From contig NC_036458.1 of NCBI RefSeq assembly GCF_002775205.1, positions 3,378,560 to 3,442,559 of the forward strand: a stretch of 64,000 nt of DNA, read 5' to 3'. The notes below the pieces were generated by a model that searched no databases, was not told where the DNA came from, and saw nothing but the letters and a program-made list of their open reading frames with translations. The number at the start of each line of letters is the position of its first letter. The first letter of the stretch is position 1. This document shows positions 1-8,437 of this stretch, one piece after another. The DNA is from Xiphophorus maculatus (Eukaryota; Chordata; Actinopteri; Cyprinodontiformes; Poeciliidae). The position numbers and the translations under genes were made by a program.

Positions 1-1561
1 GCAGAAAATTCACGCCATTCCAGCTATTACTTTTGGTGGGATTCGGGATTAACATGGCGACATAATTCGCAAAAAACTACGAAAAAAACCCCATTATAAC
101 TCAATGGGAAAAATCCTAGAAATACCCTATTTTTGAGGATTTGCTGTGTCGTCACAAATTCACCTAGAAATGCCATTCAAATTTCATTTTGTAGATACGT
201 CTGTGATCTCTTCGAAAGTGAAGACGGCTCGTCGATACCAGTTATGGTTTGTCCACAATTTGCCTCTAAGCGACCCAAAGTTTCTCATTTTTGCTCATAT
301 TAGAGTGACAGCCGACCTCGGTTCATATCTGGGCACAACATTTCTTTCTCTCATCACTGTAAATGCTCTGAGTGAGGTACAGATATGAATCTCGGGACTA
401 TCGCAGAAGACACATTGAACTGTCATACGCTTAAAACGCTTTTCGAATATGTATTACGGTTCCCGAACAAGAAGGATTTGTTTCCAATGCTTTTTTTCAG
501 TAAAGTGTGTTTGCTCAAACACACTTGTGTGTTTGAGAGCTCACAGCTCAGAGCTCACACCTGCTGAGACCATTATTTGCCATAGCAACGGAACTCAAGA
601 GGCTATTGGCTGCTGGTTAGGACTACGAATACGCATCGTTGTAGTTCTATCTATCCTCAGTTGAAACAGATCAGGACTGAGAACTGGCCTTTACAACTAC
701 TTGCTGCTTTGGGCTGTATATAACTGATTTAACTCAGTAACTGTTACACATGGGATTAGTTTTACACTTTAAAATTAAGCATATTGAAAATTTCACAATA
801 AAAGCCCTGAATATTTTTACATGACGTAATTGCTCTTTTTTGGCTTTATTTGACTTTTTCATCCAAAGCACTGTTACACATGGTATTAGTTTGGCCCTTT
901 AAAATGAAGCTTAACAAAAATTTCAAAATAAAAGCCTTGAATATTTTTACATCAGCTACTTGTGTTTTGAGCATTATATAACTATTTTAACCGAAGGACT
1001 ATTACGCATGGGATTAGTTTGGCCCTTTGAAATGAAGCATCCTGCAAATTTCAAAATAAAAGCCTTGAATATTTTTACATGACGTAATTGCTCTTTTTGG
1101 CTTTATTTGACTTTTTCATCCAAAGCACTGTTACACATGGTATTAGTTTGGCCCTTTGAAATGAATATTAACAAAAATTTCAAAATTAAAGCCTTGAATA
1201 TTTTTACATCATGTAATTGCTCTTTTTGGCTTTATTTGACTTTTTCATCCAAAGCACTGTTACACGTGGTATTAGTTTGGCCCTTTGAAATGAAGCTTAA
1301 CAAAAGTTTCAAAATAAAAGCCTTGAATATTTTTACATGACGTAATTGCTCTTTTTGGCTTTATTTGACTTTTTCATCCAAAGCACTCTTACACGTGGTA
1401 TTAGTTCAGAACTTTAAAATGAAGCATACTGAAAATTTCAAAATAAAAGCCTTGAATATTTTACATGAAGTAATTGCTCTTTTTGGCCGTATATGACTTT
1501 TTCATCCAAAGCAATGTTACACATGGGATTAGTTCGGAACTTTAAAATGGAGCATAATAAT
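1..1561. repeat. Complex satellite array, left part
   Basis: Positions 1-740 are one copy of the ~0.8-kb core that recurs at 19,380, 21,610 and 23,400. Positions 741-1,561 are about seven diverged copies of a ~129-bp AT-rich unit, recognised by the phrases TTACACATGGGATTAG, TTCAAAATAAAAGCCTTG and TTCATCCAAAGCACTG. The array is interrupted at 1,562 by the retrovirus and resumes at 18,523. The short open frames in it are not supported as genes: they start at GTG or TTG and simply recur with the repeat. Confidence 0.9.
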
Positions 1562-1565
1562 AATT
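1562..1565. repeat. Target-site duplication, 3' LTR side (AATT)
   Basis: AATT precedes the LTR here and recurs directly after the other LTR at 18,523-18,526. Joining the flanks across one AATT recreates the normal satellite phrase (ATAATAATAATTTCAAAAT), which proves the insertion point. Confidence 0.9.
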
Positions 1566-3281
1566 TGAAGGTTATCCTGCAATAGTCAGCCCCGCCCACT
1601 CCTCACTACTACCCAGGGCTGCCTACTGACCAGTTCTCTGTCTAACAGGTCCGGAAAATCTCTGAGACCTGGGTATTACCCTAAAAGTACTCTATAAGAG
1701 ATAATCTATTTAAACTGGTGGCGAAAGTGATTCGTCTAGCTCTAACTACCTCCAATCCAGAAGTTATGACCCTTTACAGTTAAGAAACAATCAGCTGAGT
1801 AGCCCTCACAGCTGCATAATTCCAATAACCACTTCTGTTAACGGTAGCCCACTTTCTAAATCATAACTTGCACTTGGAACCGGCTAGATTATGTTTAGTG
1901 ACTTAGATGTAAGTCCCAGGGTCATTATTTATTCTCACCAAAGGAAATTATGAAGCCTCCTATTTACTGGAATCATGTACATTAGTTTTCCCTTAATTAA
2001 AAGAACTGAACGAAGATTAAATGACTCTATTAATTCCAATGTCCACCAACCTCTTTAGAATTTTATAGTATAAATTTATTAAGCAAGCTTAAGCAGGGAT
2101 ATGCGACATACAAATCAATAATCAATCGTAAATAATTCAAAAACAGTGTAATAAAATTTACATGTACAATCATACTACCCTGTCCTCTTTTCCCTGACTA
2201 AAGTCGCAAGTTCTGAGATGGAATTTCAATGAGCAGATTCAACTCATACCCAGACGATGGTGGATCTTTGGCAACAGGAATTTCTAGCATCCTTGGTTGA
2301 GGTCTTTGCCTTGTGTGGAAAAAACCCTCTTTAGAAAAGAAACAAAGCAGAACGGGTCCGAATCCTTTGGCAAAACCCAGTTCCTCATCCCTGAGGGAGC
2401 TTTGTCCTTCCTCCAAGTCTTGTTGCAGAGTTTGTAATTGCTGGGCTGAGACGAGACCGACGATCGAATGAAGAACCAGGGATGGGGCGATGGAACCCAG
2501 TCCTTCCTTGGCGGTGTGAAGTCCGAACTCTCCCGTGGTTCTGAAGTGCGGTCCGTGGCTCAATCTGCTTCAGCAAGTTGTCTCTCCTTCTGCGCCGTCG
2601 GACTGGGAACAACTGGTTCCTCTTCTCAGCCCCTTTTTATGCATCTCTCCACCATGTGTGTGTATGGGGAGGTTTGGCCTACGTGACTTTCTCCACATCT
2701 GCTGTTTCTCATGAAAAAGTCCTCACATTGCCCAATCTATTTCTGCTGACCATGGTGGAAAGTCCCGTACTTCCCCTTTCTCCGTTGCTTCAGCCAAACT
2801 CAACACTCCAACCATCCTGTGCGCTCTGACCATCTGTTCAGAACTGCTTGCGACATTTCCTGTTTCAGGACTGTGCTGTATTCCTCTCTTTTTCTATAAC
2901 CCACTATTATGTATTATAGCTCATTAAACACATTAAATCTGTTGTTAAACCTGTTTGAATTAATTTCAAATGATTACAACTTCACATCATCACAAGTTTG
3001 ATCCTTAGTTAACAATCAATCACATCTCTTACTTATTATAATTCATCAACCATAATCTTTCCACAGTTAATTCATTACAGAAATCATTACAGATCACATT
3101 TCAGATAATACATTTCAGAAGGTTATTATGTGATTACTTGTATTCATTTTACTATTCCTTCATATTCAATTTAATTAGCTTTTAATCAAACTACAAGATT
3201 ACTTATTTTCTCTCAGGCCTCTATGCACCTTTTCTGCATGCACCCGGAAAGATCTCACACCCCATGCCAGTTTTCTTGACA
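1566..3281 (-). repeat. 3' LTR of the retrovirus
   Basis: This 1,716-bp repeat matches 16,807-18,522 at a constant offset of 15,241 bp. On the coding strand it starts TGTCAAGAAAAC and ends GATAACCTTCA. It contains a TATA-like box (complement of 2,633-2,640) and an AATAAA (complement of 2,075-2,080), which suggests U3 of about 0.65 kb and a long R. The open frames inside it begin at TTG and are not annotated as genes. Confidence 0.95.
2075..2080 (-). terminator. Candidate polyadenylation signal of the 3' LTR
   Basis: AATAAA on the minus strand, about 560 bp downstream of the TATA-like box. A second AATAAA is at 1,928-1,933, so the end of R is uncertain. Confidence 0.4.
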
Positions 3282-3291
3282 CCCCCTCCAT
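3282..3291 (-). other. Polypurine tract
   Basis: The coding strand reads ATGGAGGGGG directly before the TGTCAAG start of the 3' LTR, the standard position for plus-strand priming. Confidence 0.85.
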
Positions 3292-3331
3292 GAGATCGGA
3301 CGGTGCTTCGCAGAAAACACAGAGTCCAAAG

Positions 3332-4165
3332 TCAAAAGAGATCAAGTCCATCATCACAAGTGATAGTGAGGATGTCCCGCTCATAGCAGGTAACCGGAGA
3401 CAATGAAGGTGTCCAGGAATCCACAACCGCATACTCCGACAGATTGGATGGCGGAGAAAGCCAACGTTCTGCGCCCAAATCGTTGTCAAGTGTAGAGTCA
3501 CCTGAGACGGAAAGGGTGGAACGTTCCAGCGGAGGCGGCAGAGGCGAAGGCAAGTCCATGCCGAAGTCGGGCAGCGTTGATGGATTGTTGCAGTAGTCGT
3601 CCAACTCTGCCAGCAGATTCTGGAAATCCATATCACTTGGTGATGGAGATGAAGGGGAAAGGGTATCCTCATTCTGGCATGCTTGGGGAGATGAACTGAG
3701 GTTCTCAGTTTGGGTACCTCTCTCGTTAGTCGCACTGCTGGCTTGGCATCCGACGTCGATAAACAAATCCGGAGACACGGGACGTGTAGGCGGAAGATAA
3801 TCGCCCACCGCCACAATTCGGCCATCCAACAGATGTAAAGTTGGGAGGCATTGCCGAGTAAGTTGGTGTTCCCACAACTTATGAATTACGGGCAGCCGTA
3901 GCCCCGTATACAATGGATATGCTGGGAAGTCGTCGTCGGCTAGGCCAAATGCAGAGGTCCACACGATTTTGTGCACCCGTTCCAGGGATCTAGATGTGGA
4001 ATCCGCTATGTAGGGCAAATCCTCCAGCCCTGTAGCGCAGAGAATTGCCGTTACATCATTAAAATGGCTGCTCACGCATTTGTGACACCAGCGGGCGGAC
4101 GATGCCACCCAAATGAATCCATAGGATTCTGCGGTGATCCCACATCCCACACAGCAGGTTGATGC
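3332..4165 (-). CDS. orfD: spliced transactivator-like ORF
   Basis: An exon of 277 codons preceded by a good splice acceptor (pyrimidine tract then CTCCTCAG, exon from 4,165). It has no ATG near its start, so an upstream coding exon, not identified, must supply the start. The N-terminal part is Cys-rich (CCVGC, then CHKC and further His/Cys), a candidate zinc site. The C-terminal half is Ser/Pro-rich and acidic with hydrophobic/acidic patches (DFQNLLAELDDY and the terminal DDGLDLF), typical of activation domains. Position next to the 3' LTR and architecture suggest an LTR transactivator analogous to foamy Tas. The function is inferred from composition. Confidence 0.6.
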   Translation of the reverse strand, partial: ASTCCVGCGITAESYGFIWVASSARWCHKCVSSHFNDVTAILCATGLEDLPYIADSTSRSLERVHKIVWTSAFGLADDDFPAYPLYTGLRLPVIHKLWEHQLTRQCLPTLHLLDGRIVAVGDYLPPTRPVSPDLFIDVGCQASSATNERGTQTENLSSSPQACQNEDTLSPSSPSPSDMDFQNLLAELDDYCNNPSTLPDFGMDLPSPLPPPLERSTLSVSGDSTLDNDLGAERWLSPPSNLSEYAVVDSWTPSLSPVTCYERDILTITCDDGLDLF

Positions 4166-4275
4166 CTGAGGAGAAACAGTAACCCAGGTAACTTCATGAT
4201 TAGTGGTTATTGATTAACTACATGTACTTACAATGACGAAAATGCTAAAGCGAAAGCTGAGAGAGTAGGCTGGTT

Positions 4276-4983
4276 TTAAGCCCGTGTGCCAGCTTGTTTT
4301 GCGAGCCAAGGTGAATTAATCACAGGAGCCGAAATGTCATGATCTGGTGCCGGTTCACCTCGATCATAGACATGAGCTGAATCATGGAATATTGCCGCGT
4401 AGGTCATCAGCCATACAACAATGGCGAGGTCCGAGGTTTCATGAAGCCAGTAGAGGACCACCAGGATCCCCCAAACCGTTGCCCAAAGAGCCAGAATTAC
4501 CCACTTTTGCATCCAAATTCGCCGTCCTCGACCCTTGATAGCCAAGGCCTGGCGCGCTAAGTAGATGAGGATAGATACTGCGAAAAGCCCTTCTAGAATG
4601 GCTGTGAGAATCTTAAATGGGGCGGCTCGTGTAGCTTGTGCGCCCCCCAGGACCAATTCCAGTATCAGGGCTGCGGTGTCGGTGATGAGCCACAGGCAGA
4701 CCACAACGCCCCTGCGCCAATTGATGCGAGTACGGCCCATCAAGTAACAGGCAAAGAGGGACGAAGCCAACCCCCATCTGTGGAGAATGATTGGACGGAG
4801 GATAAGCTTGGCATATCCTTGTAGCGCGACGAAGATCCTCATAGGATGTCCCTTGGGCCAAGGACCGGTGTGGCAGAAGACTACCCAGGCCAGGGTAATC
4901 CCTAAGTGCTCAATGGTACTCACTTGAATCGGTGCAAAAAGTGAGTTGGGATTTGATGAGTTGGTCGAAGAGTTGTTTTCCAT
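4276..4983 (-). CDS. orfC: polytopic membrane protein
   Basis: A 235-aa frame from the first ATG (4,983, adequate Kozak context ATCATGG). Four to six hydrophobic segments cover most of the protein, including GITLAWVVFC, VVVCLWLITDTAALILELVL, AILEGLFAVSILIYLA, WVILALWATVWGILVVLYWL and LAIVVWLMTYAAIF. The N-terminus is Asn/Ser-rich and the C-terminal ~35 residues are hydrophilic. No family is recognised. The frame is the same as env and is stop-free back to the env TAA at 5,071, so either separate initiation or low-level readthrough of the env stop could express it. Polytopic accessory proteins are unusual in retroviruses. Confidence 0.7.
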   Translation of the reverse strand: MENNSSTNSSNPNSLFAPIQVSTIEHLGITLAWVVFCHTGPWPKGHPMRIFVALQGYAKLILRPIILHRWGLASSLFACYLMGRTRINWRRGVVVCLWLITDTAALILELVLGGAQATRAAPFKILTAILEGLFAVSILIYLARQALAIKGRGRRIWMQKWVILALWATVWGILVVLYWLHETSDLAIVVWLMTYAAIFHDSAHVYDRGEPAPDHDISAPVINSPWLAKQAGTRA

Positions 4984-5070
4984 GATGTGAGATGATGGTC
5001 GCTCTGGATCAGATCCTGTCGGCAGCTGCGATGAAGGTTGAATGGGTCGCAGGCACACGGCAGCTCTCTC

Positions 5071-7071
5071 TTATGCAGGAGTAGGCTCCTCCTTAGGGGG
5101 GAGGGGCTGGTAGTTCCTCTTTTTGCAACGACAAAGTGCTTTCAGCCACGCCTCCAAGACGATTTTGCCGATGAGTATTGCTACGGCGACGCCCAGGAGT
5201 CCTAAGAGATATGGCCATAGCACGCTCAAAGCGTCTAGCAGCCACTGTTCAACAATGTTGAGGCCTTCTTCCACCACATGAGCAATTTCTTCCACAACCT
5301 CGGTGGCGACGGCCACCAAAGTTGCTCCCATAGTCTCATACCAGAAACAGTCATGTCTATTAGAGCCTTCTCCACATTGCTGCCAATGCTCCATAGTGGT
5401 GGAGCAGGTGAGATTGGAATACAACAGGTTGGGTCCTACCCAGTCAAACCCTGAGTCGATGTTCCCTTCACACAGACTTTTCCGAAAAGCATGTCCTTCG
5501 GCGATGGCTATAAGGGGATTTGGAATGAACGGAACGGGTAGTCCAAGAATGCTCTTGCGCTTCTGAAGATGATATCCTAGGATTGCGTCGGTGCATGTCC
5601 GTCCGCTCACTATGGCCCTCCGCCATGTGCCATTGATTTTCCGCCAAGTAACCTCAGAAGAGTGAGTGTCATACTCCTCTGCATAATGTTCCTCGCAGTA
5701 GCTTTCCCAACCTCGAACGGTTTGGCAGGGTCTCCTGGCCAAACTGATCGTGCATTCGAGGACCCGTCTTGTCGTGTTTCTACAGGTCATGCGCCAAGGT
5801 CTTGGGTTGACATAACTGTCAGGTCTCCAAAAAACTCCAGGCCATATCATGCGGTCTTTCGAATAAACCGTGGCGATGTACTGGTACTTGACCCAGTAGT
5901 TTGTTGATTCCGTGAGGCATGGTGTTACCCAAGCTTCAAACTCATCTTGTTGGAGTCCCCACCACTCGTAGTCCCAATTTCGAGTGTAATCCTCGTACCA
6001 GGCTCGCAAAGCCCATTTGGCAGTAGGTGCTTTTTCAGGATCAGGGCAGTTGTACCTCCAGGTGGAGTGAAGAGCGTTCCCCGTTTGCCAGAGGTCACAA
6101 CGTGGCGATGAGTGGGTTTTCCTCCAACAGGTGTCATTAAGGCTCTCAAAAATTCTTTTGGCGACACATTTGTCAATTTTTGCAAAGTCATTTTTAGGAA
6201 CTTTCAGAAGGTCATCAGGAGTTGGAAGGGGTTGTGTACGCAAATTGGCAATGTGTAGCTCCTCCAAACCAGTATGAGAGCGAACCGTTCCCTCCGGGAA
6301 GTCTCCCATAAAGAACGTCTGGTCTTTGGCTATGTATGTCCATGGGAATGAGTTGTTCAGCCAGGTTTCAACCTCTGTACGGATTGTGCGTGTAGAGTGC
6401 CACAAATCAGCCCAGTATTCTTCTATGGCTGTAACTATATAATTCCGTCCTGCACATTGCACAAACTTATTCCAGAGGCAAGGATTCAACCAACTAAAGT
6501 GGTGTCTATAACAGTGCTTTTGCTCCTCATCATACATAAACCGTCTAGGTCCTTGTCTGATCAGGAAAGCCGTCATGTTGGTCAAATTGGCTGATGTAGG
6601 CAGCATCGTTGTATTGACTGGAAGATTACCTCGGGAGGCATTTCGATAGGTCCAGTTGCCCGTTGGTGCTGTAGGGATGATGTCATCCTTTCTGCAGTTC
6701 AGGTGGATGTCTCCCCAAAACTCCCCTCGTGGAAGCCAGGCCCGACAGCCTGAGGACCTGTGTGGGGCTGGGTATACTACTTCGGTATCCCAGTACCCTT
6801 GACTTGGCATCAATAGCAGCGATCGACAAGCCATGTTGCAATGCCATTCTGGCATACCTCGGTCCGGGTGAATCCAGTTGCATCTGACGGTCCGTCGTTC
6901 TTTGTTTTGCAGAACCCGTATCCAGCAGAGCACTCCAGTCTCGAGGAAGTCATAGTTGTAGATCTCCCAGGTGCGATTCAGAAGGTCGTCCAGAGTGGAG
7001 TCGTTCAATCCGAAGGCTCGGCGCTCCACGTACTTTTTCCCGTTGTCTTTGGCGAACAACCCGGTTCGGTT
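5071..7071 (-). CDS. env: Env glycoprotein, main frame
   Basis: Surface glycoprotein frame of about 666 codons, open from 7,071. The first possible start codon is a TTG at 7,059, so it has no proper start of its own and probably continues the leader by frameshift or splicing. Visible features are about a dozen N-X-S/T sequons, many cysteines and Trp-rich segments, a basic KRKS stretch about 160 residues before the end that might be a protease site, an amphipathic helix (VATEVVEEIAHVVEEGL), one hydrophobic membrane span about 25-50 residues from the C-terminus, and a short tail with CRCKK and a Pro-rich end. The Env call rests on architecture and position, not on a recognised family motif. The frame remains open past its TAA into orfC. 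Confidence 0.85.
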   Translation of the reverse strand, partial: NRTGLFAKDNGKKYVERRAFGLNDSTLDDLLNRTWEIYNYDFLETGVLCWIRVLQNKERRTVRCNWIHPDRGMPEWHCNMACRSLLLMPSQGYWDTEVVYPAPHRSSGCRAWLPRGEFWGDIHLNCRKDDIIPTAPTGNWTYRNASRGNLPVNTTMLPTSANLTNMTAFLIRQGPRRFMYDEEQKHCYRHHFSWLNPCLWNKFVQCAGRNYIVTAIEEYWADLWHSTRTIRTEVETWLNNSFPWTYIAKDQTFFMGDFPEGTVRSHTGLEELHIANLRTQPLPTPDDLLKVPKNDFAKIDKCVAKRIFESLNDTCWRKTHSSPRCDLWQTGNALHSTWRYNCPDPEKAPTAKWALRAWYEDYTRNWDYEWWGLQQDEFEAWVTPCLTESTNYWVKYQYIATVYSKDRMIWPGVFWRPDSYVNPRPWRMTCRNTTRRVLECTISLARRPCQTVRGWESYCEEHYAEEYDTHSSEVTWRKINGTWRRAIVSGRTCTDAILGYHLQKRKSILGLPVPFIPNPLIAIAEGHAFRKSLCEGNIDSGFDWVGPNLLYSNLTCSTTMEHWQQCGEGSNRHDCFWYETMGATLVAVATEVVEEIAHVVEEGLNIVEQWLLDALSVLWPYLLGLLGVAVAILIGKIVLEAWLKALCRCKKRNYQPLPPKEEPTPA
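6995..7041 (-). promoter_or_regulatory. Candidate -1 ribosomal frameshift signal in env
   Basis: The minus strand has the canonical slippery heptamer G GGA AAA at 7,041-7,035, in register with the leader frame (codon starts at 7,040 and 7,037). A 5-nt spacer is followed by a perfect 6-bp stem, GTGGAG (7,029-7,024) with CTCCAC (7,000-6,995). Its loop contains a second small hairpin (CCGA/TCGG) and the leader-frame stop codon. A -1 slip enters exactly the main Env frame. Confidence 0.6.
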
Positions 7072-7352
7072 TTAGAATGTCCATAGGTGACCCTTGTATG
7101 CGTAAGATACCACGGTCCAACTCCGATGAAGTAGAAGATAGTAGCAAGAACAGCAGCAGCAAACAGCAGGGCAAGAAGCGTTAGCAGCCCTTTCAGGCAT
7201 AGGGTTTTTCTGGTTATCGTAGTCGTTTTCCGTAGCAAGGGTTCGTTAGAGATTTCCGAGTCGTCGTCGGTGTCAGTAGAGCTGTCTGATTCCGATGTAA
7301 CATCCAGCAACTCCGGGTCTGTAGGTCGGCGCCTCATGCCGATAGCATCCAT
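7005..7352 (-). CDS. env: Env leader frame (type II membrane segment)
   Basis: A 115-aa frame from a true ATG that overlaps the orfB stop by 19 nt. An acidic N-terminal domain (about 40 residues with SESDSSTDTDDDSE) is followed by one strong hydrophobic segment at about residues 53-76. This matches the layout of a foamy-type Env leader, with a cytoplasmic N-terminus and then a membrane anchor. The frame closes within a hairpin loop at 7,005, and the main Env frame lies in -1 relative to it. The break may be natural, because a frameshift signal sits in the overlap and no other gene of the provirus is broken. A separate small membrane protein is the alternative. Confidence 0.7.
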   Translation of the reverse strand: MDAIGMRRRPTDPELLDVTSESDSSTDTDDDSEISNEPLLRKTTTITRKTLCLKGLLTLLALLFAAAVLATIFYFIGVGPWYLTHTRVTYGHSKTEPGCSPKTTGKSTWSAEPSD

Positions 7353-8437
7353 CCTGGCCAGATTAGTGCCTCTCTGGGATCCGCTGTATCAGGCGCTGTA
7401 CAGATTTTTCTCAAAGAGTTGAGGTGGCCTTGGTTGGCAGGGTTCTTTCCAACCCGTCTGGTGGCCCTTCTCTGCTGCAGGGCTGTATATATGGGAGAGG
7501 GGTAGGGTAAATCAGGCTCCAACCCCCTCCACACCCACTTCCAGTGGAACACCCTCCAGTAGTCCGGCCTAGGGAATGGGCCTGGGGCGGTTCCATTTTT
7601 CAGCGCCTGGTCTTGCCAGGATTCGTGTTTGTACCCTATTGGGGCAGGTACTGAGATATAGGTGTACAATGATTGTCCATGCAGAGTTAGTCTAGTGCGG
7701 TACCCCCAGGTTGACGGAGTAAAAATCCTCTGGTGTGGTGGATTGGGGTAGACCCTGTCTATTTCCAATTTCAATGGAAGCCTGGTGTTATTAAATATAT
7801 AACATTCTGGATTTATTTCCCTCTTTACTATAGTTCTCGCCATACTTCGTGAAGTGGTCCAAATGACCATGTCATTGAGTGAAATTTCACAATACAGTCC
7901 TTGCAGTGGTTCAAGATAATGGGGACCCCACCTAATCCGTAGCTCGATCCCCTGTAACCTGAAATACACTGTATTAAAAGTCCACGGTAGAGATCTTGGG
8001 CACATAGGGGAGATTGATGCAACATTAACCGTGTTGTCGGATCCTCTTCCTTTCCAAGCGGGCGGTGCGGTAGGGATAAATAAATGTGGCTTCATGGCCG
8101 GGGGCGTCGTGTATTCTTCACTTTCCCCCACCTCTTTTACGTTTTGGAAATTGGTGGGTCGGAGATATATGAGATACTTAAGAAAATAGGCCTCAGTGAG
8201 CGGATTGGAAACAGTGAAATCTTCTCTTGGCATATCTAGTAGAATGGAGGTGGTAGGGAGTTTTAAAAACGGGCCTCTGTCTGATAGTCCCGATGAGACT
8301 CCAACCCCCACTTTGAACAATCTAGTCACAAAACACTGTCTCCCCTTTCGTTTTTTGGTTTTTTGCTGACCTGCAGACTCGACGACTCGTTTTCCTCCTT
8401 CCGGTGCGTCCATCAGTCTTGGTTTGTCTTTCTCCAT
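7334..8437 (-). CDS. orfB: unrecognised basic retroviral protein
   Basis: An intact 367-aa frame starting at a true ATG inside the end of orfA (25-nt overlap) and ending 19 nt inside the Env-leader frame. I do not recognise it. It opens with a strongly basic stretch (KTKKRKGR, residues 26-33) that could be a nuclear-localisation or RNA-binding signal. The body is rich in Trp, Tyr and Pro with alternating hydrophobic strands, like a compact beta-rich domain, and the C-terminal part contains RRATRR. No membrane segment was seen. Overlaps on both sides indicate a compact, multiply spliced region. Confidence 0.78.
   Translation of the reverse strand: MEKDKPRLMDAPEGGKRVVESAGQQKTKKRKGRQCFVTRLFKVGVGVSSGLSDRGPFLKLPTTSILLDMPREDFTVSNPLTEAYFLKYLIYLRPTNFQNVKEVGESEEYTTPPAMKPHLFIPTAPPAWKGRGSDNTVNVASISPMCPRSLPWTFNTVYFRLQGIELRIRWGPHYLEPLQGLYCEISLNDMVIWTTSRSMARTIVKREINPECYIFNNTRLPLKLEIDRVYPNPPHQRIFTPSTWGYRTRLTLHGQSLYTYISVPAPIGYKHESWQDQALKNGTAPGPFPRPDYWRVFHWKWVWRGLEPDLPYPSPIYTALQQRRATRRVGKNPANQGHLNSLRKICTAPDTADPREALIWPGWMLSA

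Noticed and set aside
146..388. 80-codon frame repeated in every satellite core as a gene family
   Set aside because: It starts at GTG, and the flanking non-coding sequence is conserved just as well. The repetition explains the conservation.
741..1561. CRISPR-like array appearance of the 129-bp repeats
   Set aside because: There are no unique spacers; units are contiguous diverged copies in a vertebrate genome.
2198..2612. 121- and 75-codon open frames in both LTRs as viral genes
   Set aside because: They start at TTG, are closed by nearby stops upstream, and lack known motifs; kept only as a low-interest finding.
5530..5570. KRKS stretch in Env as a furin site
   Set aside because: It is not a standard RXK/RR site and would leave a very short membrane subunit; mentioned only as a possibility.
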